64,000 nt of DNA from assembly GCA_963966185.1 (NCBI GenBank), contig CAWZYM010000252.1:301001-365000 (forward strand), read 5' to 3'. Each line of letters starts with the position of its first letter. The stretch's first letter is position 1. Of the stretch, positions 1 to 10,324 are shown piece after piece. Position numbers and translations under genes: made by a program. Origin of the DNA: Rhabditoides inermis. Lineage: Eukaryota; Nematoda; Chromadorea; Rhabditida; Rhabditidae. The notes beneath the pieces are model-generated. The model was not told the DNA's origin. It saw nothing but the letters and a program-made list of their open reading frames with translations, and did no database searches.

Positions 1-215
1 TACTACGCTGCACTACTCACACATCCGCCCTAAACTGTATTATGTCTCCGCTGCTCTGCGAGATAAATGCTTCAAAGGGACATACCACTCTGAATTTCAT
101 GTATAAACCACGACTGCCACGTGATAGAAAATGGAAAAACAATCATGATGATCAATTAACCATATGCCTAAAATGAACGGAACACGTTGAAAGTTCGGTG
201 CAAAACTCCGACAAA

Positions 216-256
216 CGTAGTGAGATATACACTCGAGAAAAGTATATCTCACTACG
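216..256. repeat. Perfect 15-bp inverted repeat (hairpin)
   Basis: The arms cgtagtgagatatac (216-230) and gtatatctcactacg (242-256) are exact reverse complements separated by an 11-nt loop. No adjacent gene is evident, so a regulatory role is not supported. It could be the core of a small foldback element. Confidence 0.8.
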
Positions 257-1689
257 AAAAAAAATACTTCGCGGCGCGTTATCTACATTTTGTATTCATT
301 TTTAGCATACAGTTTATCGATGAAAAGTGATTGTATTTTGACCTTCTATCACGTAGCAGTCGCAGTTTACACCAGAAGTTTAGAGTGATATGTTCCGGCA
401 CAAGTAGGGACCGGTTTATGCTTGAAATATGCAAAGAGAGTGTGCTCTACCTCACAGTCAGAGAGAGAGAGTCGCACGGAGTCGCACACCAACCTCTCTT
501 TTACTCTGGCTGCTGACTCCATCGCCGCATATGAGACGATACATGGGGATTCGGGAACGTCGTGAGCATACACACTGTTAAGCGATAGTGAATATCCGTT
601 ACGAACGTTTAATCGCTAAGAGCATGTATTACGCGTTTCACAATGAAACAACAATCAACTACTGAACAGGATAGCGAAACAGGCAGAGTGGGATGAACAG
701 AAGGATACGGTTACGTCGCCAAGGAAATTTGCCGTGAAAGAGCTAATGCGAGACCGTACACGGAATCTGAGCATCTAAGTGCTGCACACGTCAAAAGTAT
801 TTGTGATCAAGTTGAGATAGCAGGTTTGTGTTTATTGTTTAGTGTAGAAATAATATTTTTATGCATGTGCTTTTGTTGAATTATGATAGACCCAAACAGA
901 GGTGCTTTACGTTTGTACTTTTTAAAAGAGAATGAATGTCCTTTTCTTGAATTTCAAAGATTTTTTTTCAAATGTTATTGTTTTTTAAACAACAAAAATA
1001 ACAACAACAATACAACGCGCGTGAACGATGACGCAAATCACAAACAGTGGGCACATTATCGCGCTCTCCCGCACACGTTCCGCATCACGAACCAATGAGG
1101 GCGCGGGGACGGGGCTAGTGAGCGGGTCTTTCAGCGAATCAGCGACCAGCAGCATACCTCACAGACGTGCAGACCTAACAAGCGAACATATTTTTGGGTC
1201 TTAAACTATTGTTTCATGTTTTGTTTTGGTTTATAGTTATTCAACGGACGATTTACAGACAATATCATGATATAATACTGAAACATTTATTATTTGAATG
1301 ACTTACAAGCGATTTTGGCGGCTCTGCGGGCCGAGCGGCTTTGCGCGCCGCTGGATAGGACCCAAACGAAAAACTAATTTCTAGAAGGCTGTAGTATTAG
1401 AACTTCCTTGTATATGATATTGTGAACATACAATACATCATCCTAATATATAGAAAACGGCCTGTCCGTCCGTCTGTCTGTAAGTGACGCTCATTCGTCG
1501 CTTATATAGCCTAGCCGCCGCCAGCGTGTGAGACGCGCCGCGTTTGCACTGTTGTTTTCAGTTATAGGCGAAAGTGAGAGAACAGAGACTAGCTACTGAC
1601 TAAGACGGAGCTTTTCGAGGATGAGGGAGAGGTGTCGGAGGCAAAACGAGGAAGTAATGAGGGTGCACGCAAAAGAAAGAGGGGTGAAA

Positions 1690-1844
1690 GAGAGAGAGAG
1701 AGAGCGAGCAGCGAGAGAGAGAGAGAGAAACTATCAACTACCTATGAACTAAGAAGATCTGAGATAGAGAGAGAAAAAAGAGAAAGAGAGACTAACTATG
1801 CACTAACTATGGTGAGGGAAAATAAGGTTGCACGCAGGAAAAAA

Positions 1845-1898
<54 letters not shown>

Positions 1899-1930
1899 GG
1901 AGAGAGAGAAAGAGAGAAAGAGACTAACAG
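1690..1930. repeat. GA dinucleotide microsatellite cluster
   Basis: Interrupted (GA)n tracts, with the longest pure run near 1851-1888. A second block lies at about 2428-2459. The tracts create long spurious reading frames on both strands (Arg-Glu on +, Ser-Leu on -). Confidence 0.9.
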
Positions 1931-2424
1931 AGAATAGAGTGAGCACGGTAAGAAGAGAGAGCACAGAGAGAGCAAGAGACAGAGAGATCAATCTTGAACT
2001 CATATTCACTGAGAACGGAAATGTTGGAAACAGCTTGCGCAGAACAGCGAGGCGAGGCGAGAACAGAATGAGTAAGTGAGTGAGTGATTGGGGAAGGAGC
2101 CGAGTGGCAGAAGACTGTGTGACCGGAGTGTTGCGAAACAAAAGTGAGCGAGCGGACTTGTGGCGCGCCCGCAATTGAAGGACGGTAGACAAATAACATT
2201 CAGGGAATGGAGGACAGAGAGAGTGCATATGCATCCGGATAAAGGAGAGGGAGAGAGAAAAGAGAGGGAGTGAGAGCCGTGTGCGACCGGCGCTGTTTGA
2301 TGCATAGTACTGTAGCCTCACGGACTATGGGGTACGGCGTACGGTAGGCAAAATAGAAACCGGAGAAAGATACAGGGCAAAGGAATAAAGAATGAGTTGG
2401 CGTGACATAGGGAGAGAGAACATG

Positions 2425-2465
<41 letters not shown>

Positions 2466-4191
2466 AGAAATGAGAGAGTGAGTAATAGCCGCGTGAGCCA
2501 GCGCTGTTTGGCTGAGAGTGGAGATTTCAATCCTGAAACTCAAAATTATGAATCGTGACTTGGATAGGGAGACTCGGACTGCTGAGAGGATCGATAGAGC
2601 TATTGATCGCCCAGATCGGTTGACCCCGTGACCCAGTACGACCGCCTCACTCTGTTTGAAGCCCGCGACAGTCGCCTCACCTCGGCGCCGTGTACCCCGC
2701 GATGACGTGCCAGCCGGCGTGTAGAGGTCAAATTTGAAAATGTCTCTATTCGAGTAGGGGTATTTTGATACGGCAAATCCGATTCCGCAATAAAATCCTG
2801 ACATTTCGCTCATCTTCACTATGAAAAGTCGCCAAAAGTCGGCAAAACGTGCTGAAAATTTGAGGAGACGTGAGATGACGTGAGAAGAAGGTCCATGTGA
2901 AATTTCATGTCATGAAACGCAAAGATAGGCCCGCGGCGATCCTCAGAAGAGTGACTCAGAGAGAGAAATCGCCTCTATTCAATCGCGGCGGGGTAGGCGA
3001 GAGAACACGGCAGACGGTTAGAGTGCGATTGCAAAATAGTTGAGCCGCTGGGCGCATCGAGAATTTTTCCCGTTTTGAGGTCCTTGTTTCAGGAGTCGAA
3101 AGTAGCCGGAAAGGTGCCAACCCTCGCGTCAAATACTAATTCGAATGCGCTCTACACGCCAGCGCAAACGCCGTCTCGCTGCGCGTCCTGTGAAAGGCGC
3201 TGGAGAGCGCGCAAAACAGGGTCGCGAAACAAGGCCGAAAAAAAAGCCATTTTGCGAGAGGCGTTGCGAGATTGCGAAATGAGATAGAGACGTGAAACTT
3301 TCAGGGGTTAGAGATTTAATATAGAAGTAGGTGCTGGTAGAGGGGCGAAGACATGGCTGCCTCGAGCGAGCAACCGCGACTACCGATAAAGGACGCGACG
3401 CGCGCGCGGACGATGTCCCCTTTGGTCCCTTCGCCTTTCGTTTCCATATATACGCGCGGGCGCCTCACCTCGCTATAGTGGCGCACAGAGAGCGCGAGAC
3501 GACGAGAGCGCATAACCGAAAAATGTGAAACTATGATATCACAATGATTTGGATATCAAAATAGCTCGAAAAAAAAGGGAGAGAGGGAGTGTAAACATTC
3601 TCTTTTAGAAATTCCAGGAGGAGGAGCGCCGTAGGCGCGACGACGACTTGTAGAGATAAGATATGCATACGTATGCTATGTTTCGACACTACTAAAATAG
3701 TTCAAGTGCAACTCCTTCCCATAGTAGTGTAGCTCCTTCCAGCTTCTACCATGTGCACTTCCTTCCTCCTTTCCACTATGGTGCGAGTGAGGATAAACGA
3801 TTTGATTTGTTATATGTGATGTGTTTCGAAAAATTTGAGTTATTCCGAAGTTCTTTTTTCAACTTTGGACATATTCTTTATAATATCTGAAAACTATGGC
3901 GTCTGTTGCTTTCTCTGTTGACGCGCGCGCGCCGGTCGTCCAAACCAGCAACGGGCTATCACTGACCCCGCTTCCTACATAGATAAACACTTTTGTTGAG
4001 TAATATTCATCTTGAGATTCCGTGCCCTTGCCGTCTTACACATGGATTGCTCATTGAACGTTCACAACCACCGCTAATAATGCAATGCGAAGTGAATGAG
4101 TGAATAAAACTGTATTCGCATAGCACACGATAAAACCAAATTGACAACTTGAGCAAATCACACAAAAACCTCATTATACACTATACACATT

Positions 4192-5927
4192 TCACAGCAC
4201 CGTCGACTCGCCAATATAGTGGTGGTGCGGGTCGACCTTCATCTTCTTCGCCGCCTTCCGGAGAGCCTGAAAATGAAAAACAATAACACGATATAAAACG
4301 AAGTATCGATCAGATAATGTGTCCACACTCCACACTATACATAACACACTTATATCAACGAAGTCCATGAGCACCGACCTTCATGCCGTCCACCATGAGC
4401 TTGGGCTTGGCGGCGTCGACCAGATCGGAGATGAGACGGGGGCCGGACATGTTGAGAGACGAGTGGAAGTACATTGTCAACTCCACGAACGAGCCGAACT
4501 GACGGATCACGTACCTGCAGAGAGACCGATTAAAACCCTGTTATTATTAGTATTATTCTAAAAGATCGGGGTGTGGCAGGGGGAACGGCTACATGAAGCA
4601 ATGATTATGAGATTGGCTATTGGTGTTTGAATGTGTTGAACATGAAACACTTGGGTCTATAATATTATTTTGGGAGATAGTTCGCCGTATCACGGTAGAA
4701 AATTGATCTACTTTCTTGTCGCATTTGATCTACCCTCTAGTCGTGAGGAACCCGAGCGCGCGCATTCAAACGCGAATATCGATCAGAGAAGCCGACATGC
4801 GAATCAAAGAGGCCTGACCTCTCTCGCTCGCGACTGAGTTTCGCCAACTGACCCCGACTGTCAATAGCAGAAACTATCCTCCAGGCGACGATTATAACAA
4901 TTGTCCCTCCTCTGCTCTCTCTCTTCAGCGAGGCAAGGTGGGATGTATGATAATGACCACTGACGCCACCAAACGAGGCTTTTCAAATCACCAGGACCAG
5001 GCGCTAAGCATTACTGTAAACATTTCGGAATAATGGTGTGAGTAACTCCTTATGTAATAGGCAAACGGGTAAGTATAGATAGACAAACGCTTACCCGCCG
5101 AGGTTTTGGTGTGTACGGACGCACTTGGCGGTAGGCGGGTAGTCAGGGTGGGCGACCGAGCGACACGAGAACACCACACGGTCCGACTCGCACAGCAGAG
5201 ACACCACGTCGATCTGAACACCACAACATGACAACTCCATTGTCAACGCCAAAAGCGGCAACCACACTGACCGAGTCGCGGCAGGCGATGGGGAATCGCT
5301 TGCGAGTGGCGTGTCGCACCAGCCGGTGCCCGCCGCCCAGCTCCAGAAGAGTCTCGCACGACTGCAGCAGGTCGTCCTGCAATCACACAACCGTTCACAA
5401 GCAGTCAGGAGGTGAATCAAAGTTCAAAGCCCGGCAAAACCCTATCACAGGTGTCCAAAACACCAATGAGGGAGTCTCGCCGCGCGGACTCAATCTCCCG
5501 ATCGATGCACTGACCCACTGCAGGCGATAGGGGAACCAGGGTGCGACAAGGGCAGCCGCGCGATTCATGTCGCAGTCCTGCAAGAGGGAACATCATGTGC
5601 CGCACATATCGATTAGTTGCCATCGGACAGCCCGACAAAATCTCGTCGGGAACCAGAGTGTGAAACTAGATAAGCAGTAAAACCAGGTGGTACCTCGATG
5701 ACCATGCGTGCGCGGATGATGTCCTCCTTGCAGCTGGGAACGTCGCTCTTGCGGTAGTGCACACTCACGCCCGCGTCAGAGAACTTGGACGGCTGCAGAG
5801 CCATCGACATTCTATCCCTCCCCCGTCAATCACTACGCACCGTCCACCCGTCGTCTCCGTTCCAGTAGAGGGCGCTCGTCTCGCGCATCGCAGCCTCGCC
5901 CACGCAGATCATCGCCGCCGGGTCCAT
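4192..5927 (-). CDS. START-domain lipid-transfer-like protein
   Basis: Seven exons: 5927-5848, 5811-5694, 5577-5515, 5376-5272, 5213-5095, 4514-4379, 4266-4192. Splice phases agree throughout and give 231 residues. The fold pattern is that of a StAR-related lipid-transfer (START) domain: an N-terminal VHYRK strand, a middle segment ending in CRSVAHPDYPPTAKCVRTH, then NLGGYVIRQF and a terminal amphipathic helix. START domains bind a sterol, phospholipid or ceramide in a hydrophobic cavity. Nothing else is attached (no StAR presequence, PH or Rho-GAP domain), so a free cytosolic carrier is likely. The ligand cannot be predicted. The start at 5927 follows an AG that could be an intron or trans-splice acceptor, so an upstream exon is possible. 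Identification is from pattern recognition only. Confidence 0.68.
4680..4900 (+). repeat. Dispersed repeat, copy A (inverted copy at 61.1 kb)
   Basis: This segment resembles, in opposite orientation, the sequence at about 61115-61375. Shared blocks include ttcgccgt..cacggtagaaa, gccgacatgcgaatcaaaga, gagtttcgccaactgacc and ctgtcaatagcag. Identity is interrupted by small indels. The 61-kb copy lies directly upstream of a small signal-peptide gene. Confidence 0.7.
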
Positions 5928-6920
5928 CTAGAAAGAAAAAAAAAAGACAGAGATCACATCAAGAGCGTGCGGGCGGACGACTATGCATCAATTGGAAAAG
6001 AAAATGGTAAAAATCGGCGCGTGCGTCGAGAGGAGCTGTGAGCAACGAAGGGGCAGGGCAGGCCGTGTTTTGGCGGGAAGACGATAGGCGATCTCAGATA
6101 AACATGGCGGCGGTCGCGGCGACATGAGCTTGTGTCACCGCGACGCCGCCTTCTCTGCGTCGCCGCGACTCAGTTGGCGGCACATGTGCTGCACCGCCGC
6201 GACGCCGCCAACTCACTATGCCGCCCACCGAACTGTGCGGCGTTCAGGCGGCGCACGCCGTAAACCCGGTGCGAGTTTGCCGCGGCCAGGGGTTATCTAC
6301 TGAAGCTGGTATGCATATTCAAGTTACACATACTTGTTTGCCATCACATTTTTTGAGCAAATTGTAGATGACACAAATCCTTTTGTAAGATATGAACAGC
6401 GTTCTGAACCACTGTTGCAATCTTCCTATACTTTTGGCGCACTCAAATTCAGCGTAAAGCTGAATTTCGAAATTTATGGAAAAAGTTATGCCGCGCTCGT
6501 GCCGCGGCGGATTTGCGGCGGTCGCGGCGGCACAGATGCGGCGTCGCCGCGGAGTCGCCTCGGCGTGTGTACGGCGTCGCTGAGACAACGCGGCGACCGC
6601 CGCCAATCCGCGGCGGCAACAGCGGAGCTGTGCAAGGTTTACCTCTGATAGTAGATCAGAGCACGCGAACAGGTAGATCAATGTAAATAATTGACAAAAC
6701 AAACTGATACACTGTTATTCATAAAATGACTTTATCCGAATACAACCCTATTACGCTGGTCAGTACAAAAAAGGAATGTAAAGTGTGAACCGGGCACGGC
6801 GTTAAATATGTTTTAATCACGACGTAATTCAATTCTAAAAGTCCTTGTTGCCCGGTTGTTAGTATTGTAAGACATGTAAAAACAGGATAGAAAGGCATGT
6901 AATGAGAGGAGATGGGATGT
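5928..6920. other. Intergenic region with GC-rich palindromic blocks
   Basis: Two blocks at about 6095-6290 and 6485-6625 are built from alternating gcggcg / cgccgc and ggtcgcggcg / cgccgcgacg words. They can fold into several local hairpins and resemble each other, with AT-rich unique sequence between them. They may be the two ends of a foldback element. I see no gene. Confidence 0.55.
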
Positions 6921-9225
6921 CTACTTGGGCTTGGGCTTTTTCTGCTCCTCCTCCTCTTCCTCGTCGTTCACGTCGCCAGTCGCAGCGATCTTCGCGTCCC
7001 TCTCCTTCCGAACCTGCTCGAACTCCGACGGCTTCAACTGCACGAACCACATCTCCAGCGACGCGTTCACCTAGGTATATAGTAGATTTACGGTAGCTAC
7101 AGTATTCCATACCATGACGACAGCGGCATAGTTCCAGAGGTCCTCGTGGTAGCGAGACGCCGAGAAGACAGTGATCAGCTGACGGTTGGCAAAGAACGCG
7201 TAGCCAAACTCGACCACCTAGAGACAGGGAATAAAAAAGACCCATAAAACGAAAGAAAAGTGCGGATAGTACATAAAAATTGATGTATCCGTCGAGCGCG
7301 CTCAGTGAATGATAATACGATGTAGTTTCGTTAGTGCTTTCGCATAGAGGGTCAGTAGTGACTTATCTATGTTTTCATTGTCATCATGAGATCATGTACC
7401 TGGTGTGCCCGGATGACAATGTCGATGTTGAGCTGCTTGCACTTGGCCGCCACCGCGTCCTCCCCGAACACGTGCGAGACAGAGCGGATCTTGTTCACCT
7501 GCAAGAAGAGTGCATGTCAATCAATCAAGAACAGCATAGGCTAGAAGAGATAGAGTGTGTATCTCACCTGGAATCCCTTGACGCCGCTCTCCGGATCTGC
7601 CCACAGCAGATCCTGTGCCAGTCCCCGCACCACAGTGATCGGCCGCTGCAGCTTCCGAATGTCGTCCAGACTGTTCAGCTCCGGCGAGAGACCTGAGTGA
7701 ATCAGTATCGATCGATTATCTATCGCCCACCTCCGTGCATGCAGAGAATGCGGTTGCGGACGATGGCTGCCAGCGGCATGCACCCGAACACCTCGTTGAA
7801 GTGGTCGTACAGCGCCTGTGGGTTACGGTAGGTGCAAAGGGTTACGGTATGTACAGTATACCTTGGCGTCGGCTACGTTGCGGTAGCGCGTGCGCAGCTC
7901 TGCCGAGAATCCGTACACTCTGAATGGTCGAGTGGATACGAGTGTCACATCTTGAGTTTACCTGTTGATATTGGCGAGTTCATGGTTGCCGCGCAGAATG
8001 AAGAACGTGCGAGGGAAGGCGATTCGGCACAGCAGAAGCAGAGTGATCACCTAATCAACTGATAATCAATCAAACAATCAGTAACACCTCGAGAGAGTGT
8101 CGTCCGCGATCGACATAGTCTCCCAGGAAGAGGTAGCGGTGCTTGAACGGCAGGCCCACGCTCTAGGTATACGGTACGTACAGTAGTCGAGGATTACGAT
8201 ACCGCGAATATCCTGTTGAGGTCGCCGTACTGTCCGTGGATATCACCGCAGATGGCGACCGGAGCGTTTACCTAGAACAATGATCAGACTACAAACTACA
8301 AGGCTAGAATACCTCTAACAGCGTCGGTCCAGCGAGAAATGCGGCCTTTGCCTCCTCGAGAATGTAATGTAGGTCGCCTTGCTGGATAGGAGGATAGATA
8401 TAAAACGAGAGAGAGGGAGAGAGAGACCACCCACGTCGTACTCCATCTTCTGCGAGCCCATCACGAGATGCCGCTTGATGAACTCGCGCACAGTGCCGAA
8501 CTAGGGATACGGTAAGCTACAGTAATCCCGCTCGGCTCACCTTTGGTTTGGCGGGAACCTTGTAGGTTGCCGGTTTGACAGGCGCGGCTCCTGGCTTCTC
8601 TCCACTCGTCGTCGCACTTTGGTCCTTGGTCAGGTTAAGCTGGAACACGGTAGATACAGTAATCCTTGTTTCGCCACAGTATGCTCACGTTTTTGAGCGG
8701 GTCATTGGCGAGCTGTGGCCCGTCGGGTCCGGGCGTCTTCTTGCGCTCGCTCTTCTTCGATTTCGACTTGGCCTCGTCTTTCTTGTCCTTCTCTTCCTTC
8801 TTCGGCTCCTCTTTCTTCTCCTCCTTCTTCTCTTTCTGTGATTTCTTGTCCTTCTCCTTACTCTCTTCTGTCGTCTTCTTATCTTCTGTCTTCGATTTGT
8901 CCTCTTCTTTCTTGTCGTCCTCTTTCTTGTCGTCTTCTTTCTTCTCCTTCTTCTCTTCTTTCTTCTCTTCTGCCTTCTTTGGCTCCTCCTTTTTCGGCTC
9001 TTCCTTTTTCTCTTCCTCTTTCTTGGGTTCCTTCTTCTCCTTCTTTGACTTGCGCGATTCCTTCGGCTCCTTGGATTCCTTCTTCTCCTCCTTCTTCTCT
9101 TCCTTCTTCTCCTCTTTCTTCTCTTCTTTCTTCTCCTCCTTCTTCTCGTCCTTGGCGGGTGTGTGGGTGATCTGTGTCATCTGCGACCCGCCCTCCTTCT
9201 CCTTCGCGCCATCCTCTTTCGACAT
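6921..9225 (-). CDS. Divergent PP1-family Ser/Thr phosphatase with KE-rich N-terminus
   Basis: Thirteen exons (9225-8689, 8639-8541, 8500-8435, 8381-8313, 8271-8203, 8162-8088, 8050-7962, 7919-7862, 7815-7731, 7692-7568, 7498-7400, 7217-7113, 7070-6921) give 541 residues with consistent phases. Residues from about 235 to 495 are a PPP metallophosphatase core with GDIHGQ (about 266), GDYVDRG (about 294), RGNHE (about 325), HGGLSP and RAHQ, so the metal and phosphate ligands are kept. The order and wording match PP1 rather than PP2A or calcineurin. Two things are odd. A lysine/glutamate-rich segment of roughly 150 residues precedes the core, and the PP1 SAPNYCGEFDNAG loop is replaced by [13 protein letters not shown], losing the cysteine. 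Nematodes carry many such divergent, often sperm-expressed PP1 copies. A TTGCAG just upstream of the ATG could be a trans-splice acceptor. The next gene is a sperm SSP gene in divergent orientation. Confidence 0.94.
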
Positions 9226-9497
9226 CGCCTGCAAGGGGAGGAGGGTTAGCCACAGCAATACCACAGGGGGTGACTCACCGAGTACCGGTGAGTAGCGAGT
9301 GGTGGCGACTGACTGCCGCCGCGCTGCCCCCGGGCTTTTCTTGAACCGCTACGCGCATTCGCAATCAGCACCGACAGTCGGATGCGCGTGCAAATCACTC
9401 GGCCATTCGAATTGCACTACGTCTGCTTGTCATCACGTCCGTTCACCCGTCATTCCCCCTTCACACCCATCGGCGGACGGCCGAGTGAGAGTGAGAG
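9226..9497. promoter_or_regulatory. Shared intergenic region of a head-to-head gene pair
   Basis: This 272-bp gap separates the ATGs of the PP1-like gene (minus) and the SSP gene (plus), so both promoters must lie here or overlap. It holds a small inverted repeat (ACTCACCG / CGGTGAGT, 9273-9293). No clear TATA box was seen. The bidirectional role is inferred from layout. Confidence 0.5.
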
Positions 9498-9847
9498 ATG
9501 GGAGACGAGAACAAGGCGCCGCTGTCCAAGATGGTCGCCTCGCCGGCGCACCTTGTGGTATGTCTGTCCGTCTGCCAGTCTGTCCATCTGTCTGTCCGCG
9601 ATTCTGATTGTCTGTGTATCGAACCTTCCAGCTGCCGACGAGCGGCGGCAACCTGTTCTTCAACATCAAGAACTTTGACAACACGCGCGTCGCCTACAAG
9701 GTGGGACATCTCGACGTGGATGTTGTTGACAAGCTGCTTGCAGATGAAGACGTCGAACAACACGCTGTACCGGGTGTGGCCGGCGATCGAATTCATCGGA
9801 CCGCAGCAGGAGCGCTACATCACCGTCACCCGCCTCGTACGTCCCGC

Positions 9848-9885
<38 letters not shown>

Positions 9886-10103
9886 GCCTTCCCCTCCAGG
9901 CGGGCCCTCCCTCTGTGGACAAGCTGGTGCTGGTTGCGTGCGCGGCTCCCGCGACGGGCGGCGTGGCAGCCGATCTTCTGAAGGCTGCGAAGAAGGAGGA
10001 CGTGCGCGTCATCAACTTCCCCATGACCGCCGTCGACATCAACTTCGAGAGCGGCAAGATCCACGCCGTCTACGACCCGCTATACAGACCCGTCAACGCA
10101 TAG
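9498..10103 (+). CDS. SSP-type MSP-domain protein (sperm-specific family)
   Basis: Four exons (9498-9557, 9632-9700, 9744-9836, 9900-10103) give 141 residues. The core, about residues 21-95, is a major sperm protein fold with the segments TRVAYKMKTSNN, LYRVWPAIEFIGPQ and TRLAGPPSVDKLVLV. These line up with the Caenorhabditis SSP (sperm-specific family, class P) proteins better than with canonical MSP. There is no signal peptide or membrane segment, so the protein should be cytosolic. MSP-fold proteins assemble or scaffold the sperm cytoskeleton, but the exact role of SSP proteins is not established. A conserved-looking basic/acidic tail follows the domain. Intron 3 contains a pure CT run (about 9850-9879). 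Confidence 0.9.
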
Positions 10104-10324
10104 AGAGGTCAAGCTGTGTATTGTGTGTGGTGTGCATTGGATATCAAATGTGGCATAAAGTTTTTATTTGATTTTATTTTTATTCAAGCTTTCCGGCTGA
10201 CTAATTGTATCACCTTTTTTATCAGAAATATAAACAAATTACACGCCCGATAAAAGCGGCTCAACAAAACAGTTCACATAATGAATGTATGTAAAGTGGC
10301 ACTAGTGCACAATTGATATCGTCA
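10104..10324. other. Convergent 3' gap
   Basis: Short AT-rich spacer between the converging 3' ends of the SSP gene and the chemoreceptor gene. No feature was recognised apart from AT-rich sequence suitable for 3' end formation on both strands. Confidence 0.5.

Larger units (their letters stand above)
1..4191. other. Gene-poor region with simple repeats
   Basis: I see no supportable gene here. The longest reading frames (for example 2325-2819 and 1803-2321 on the minus strand) are translations of GA/CT runs and their flanks. The stretch holds GA microsatellites near 1.7-1.95 kb and 2.42-2.46 kb, a perfect hairpin at 216-256, a CTGTCCGTCC-like short run near 1460, and mixed sequence without splice-consistent coding exons. 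Confidence 0.6.

Noticed and set aside
1803..2321. 172-codon minus-strand frame
   Set aside because: Ser/Leu/Phe low complexity produced by CT repeats, with no splice or domain support.
8666..9295. 209-codon plus-strand Ser/Phe-rich frame
   Set aside because: Antisense shadow of the KE-rich exon of the phosphatase gene.
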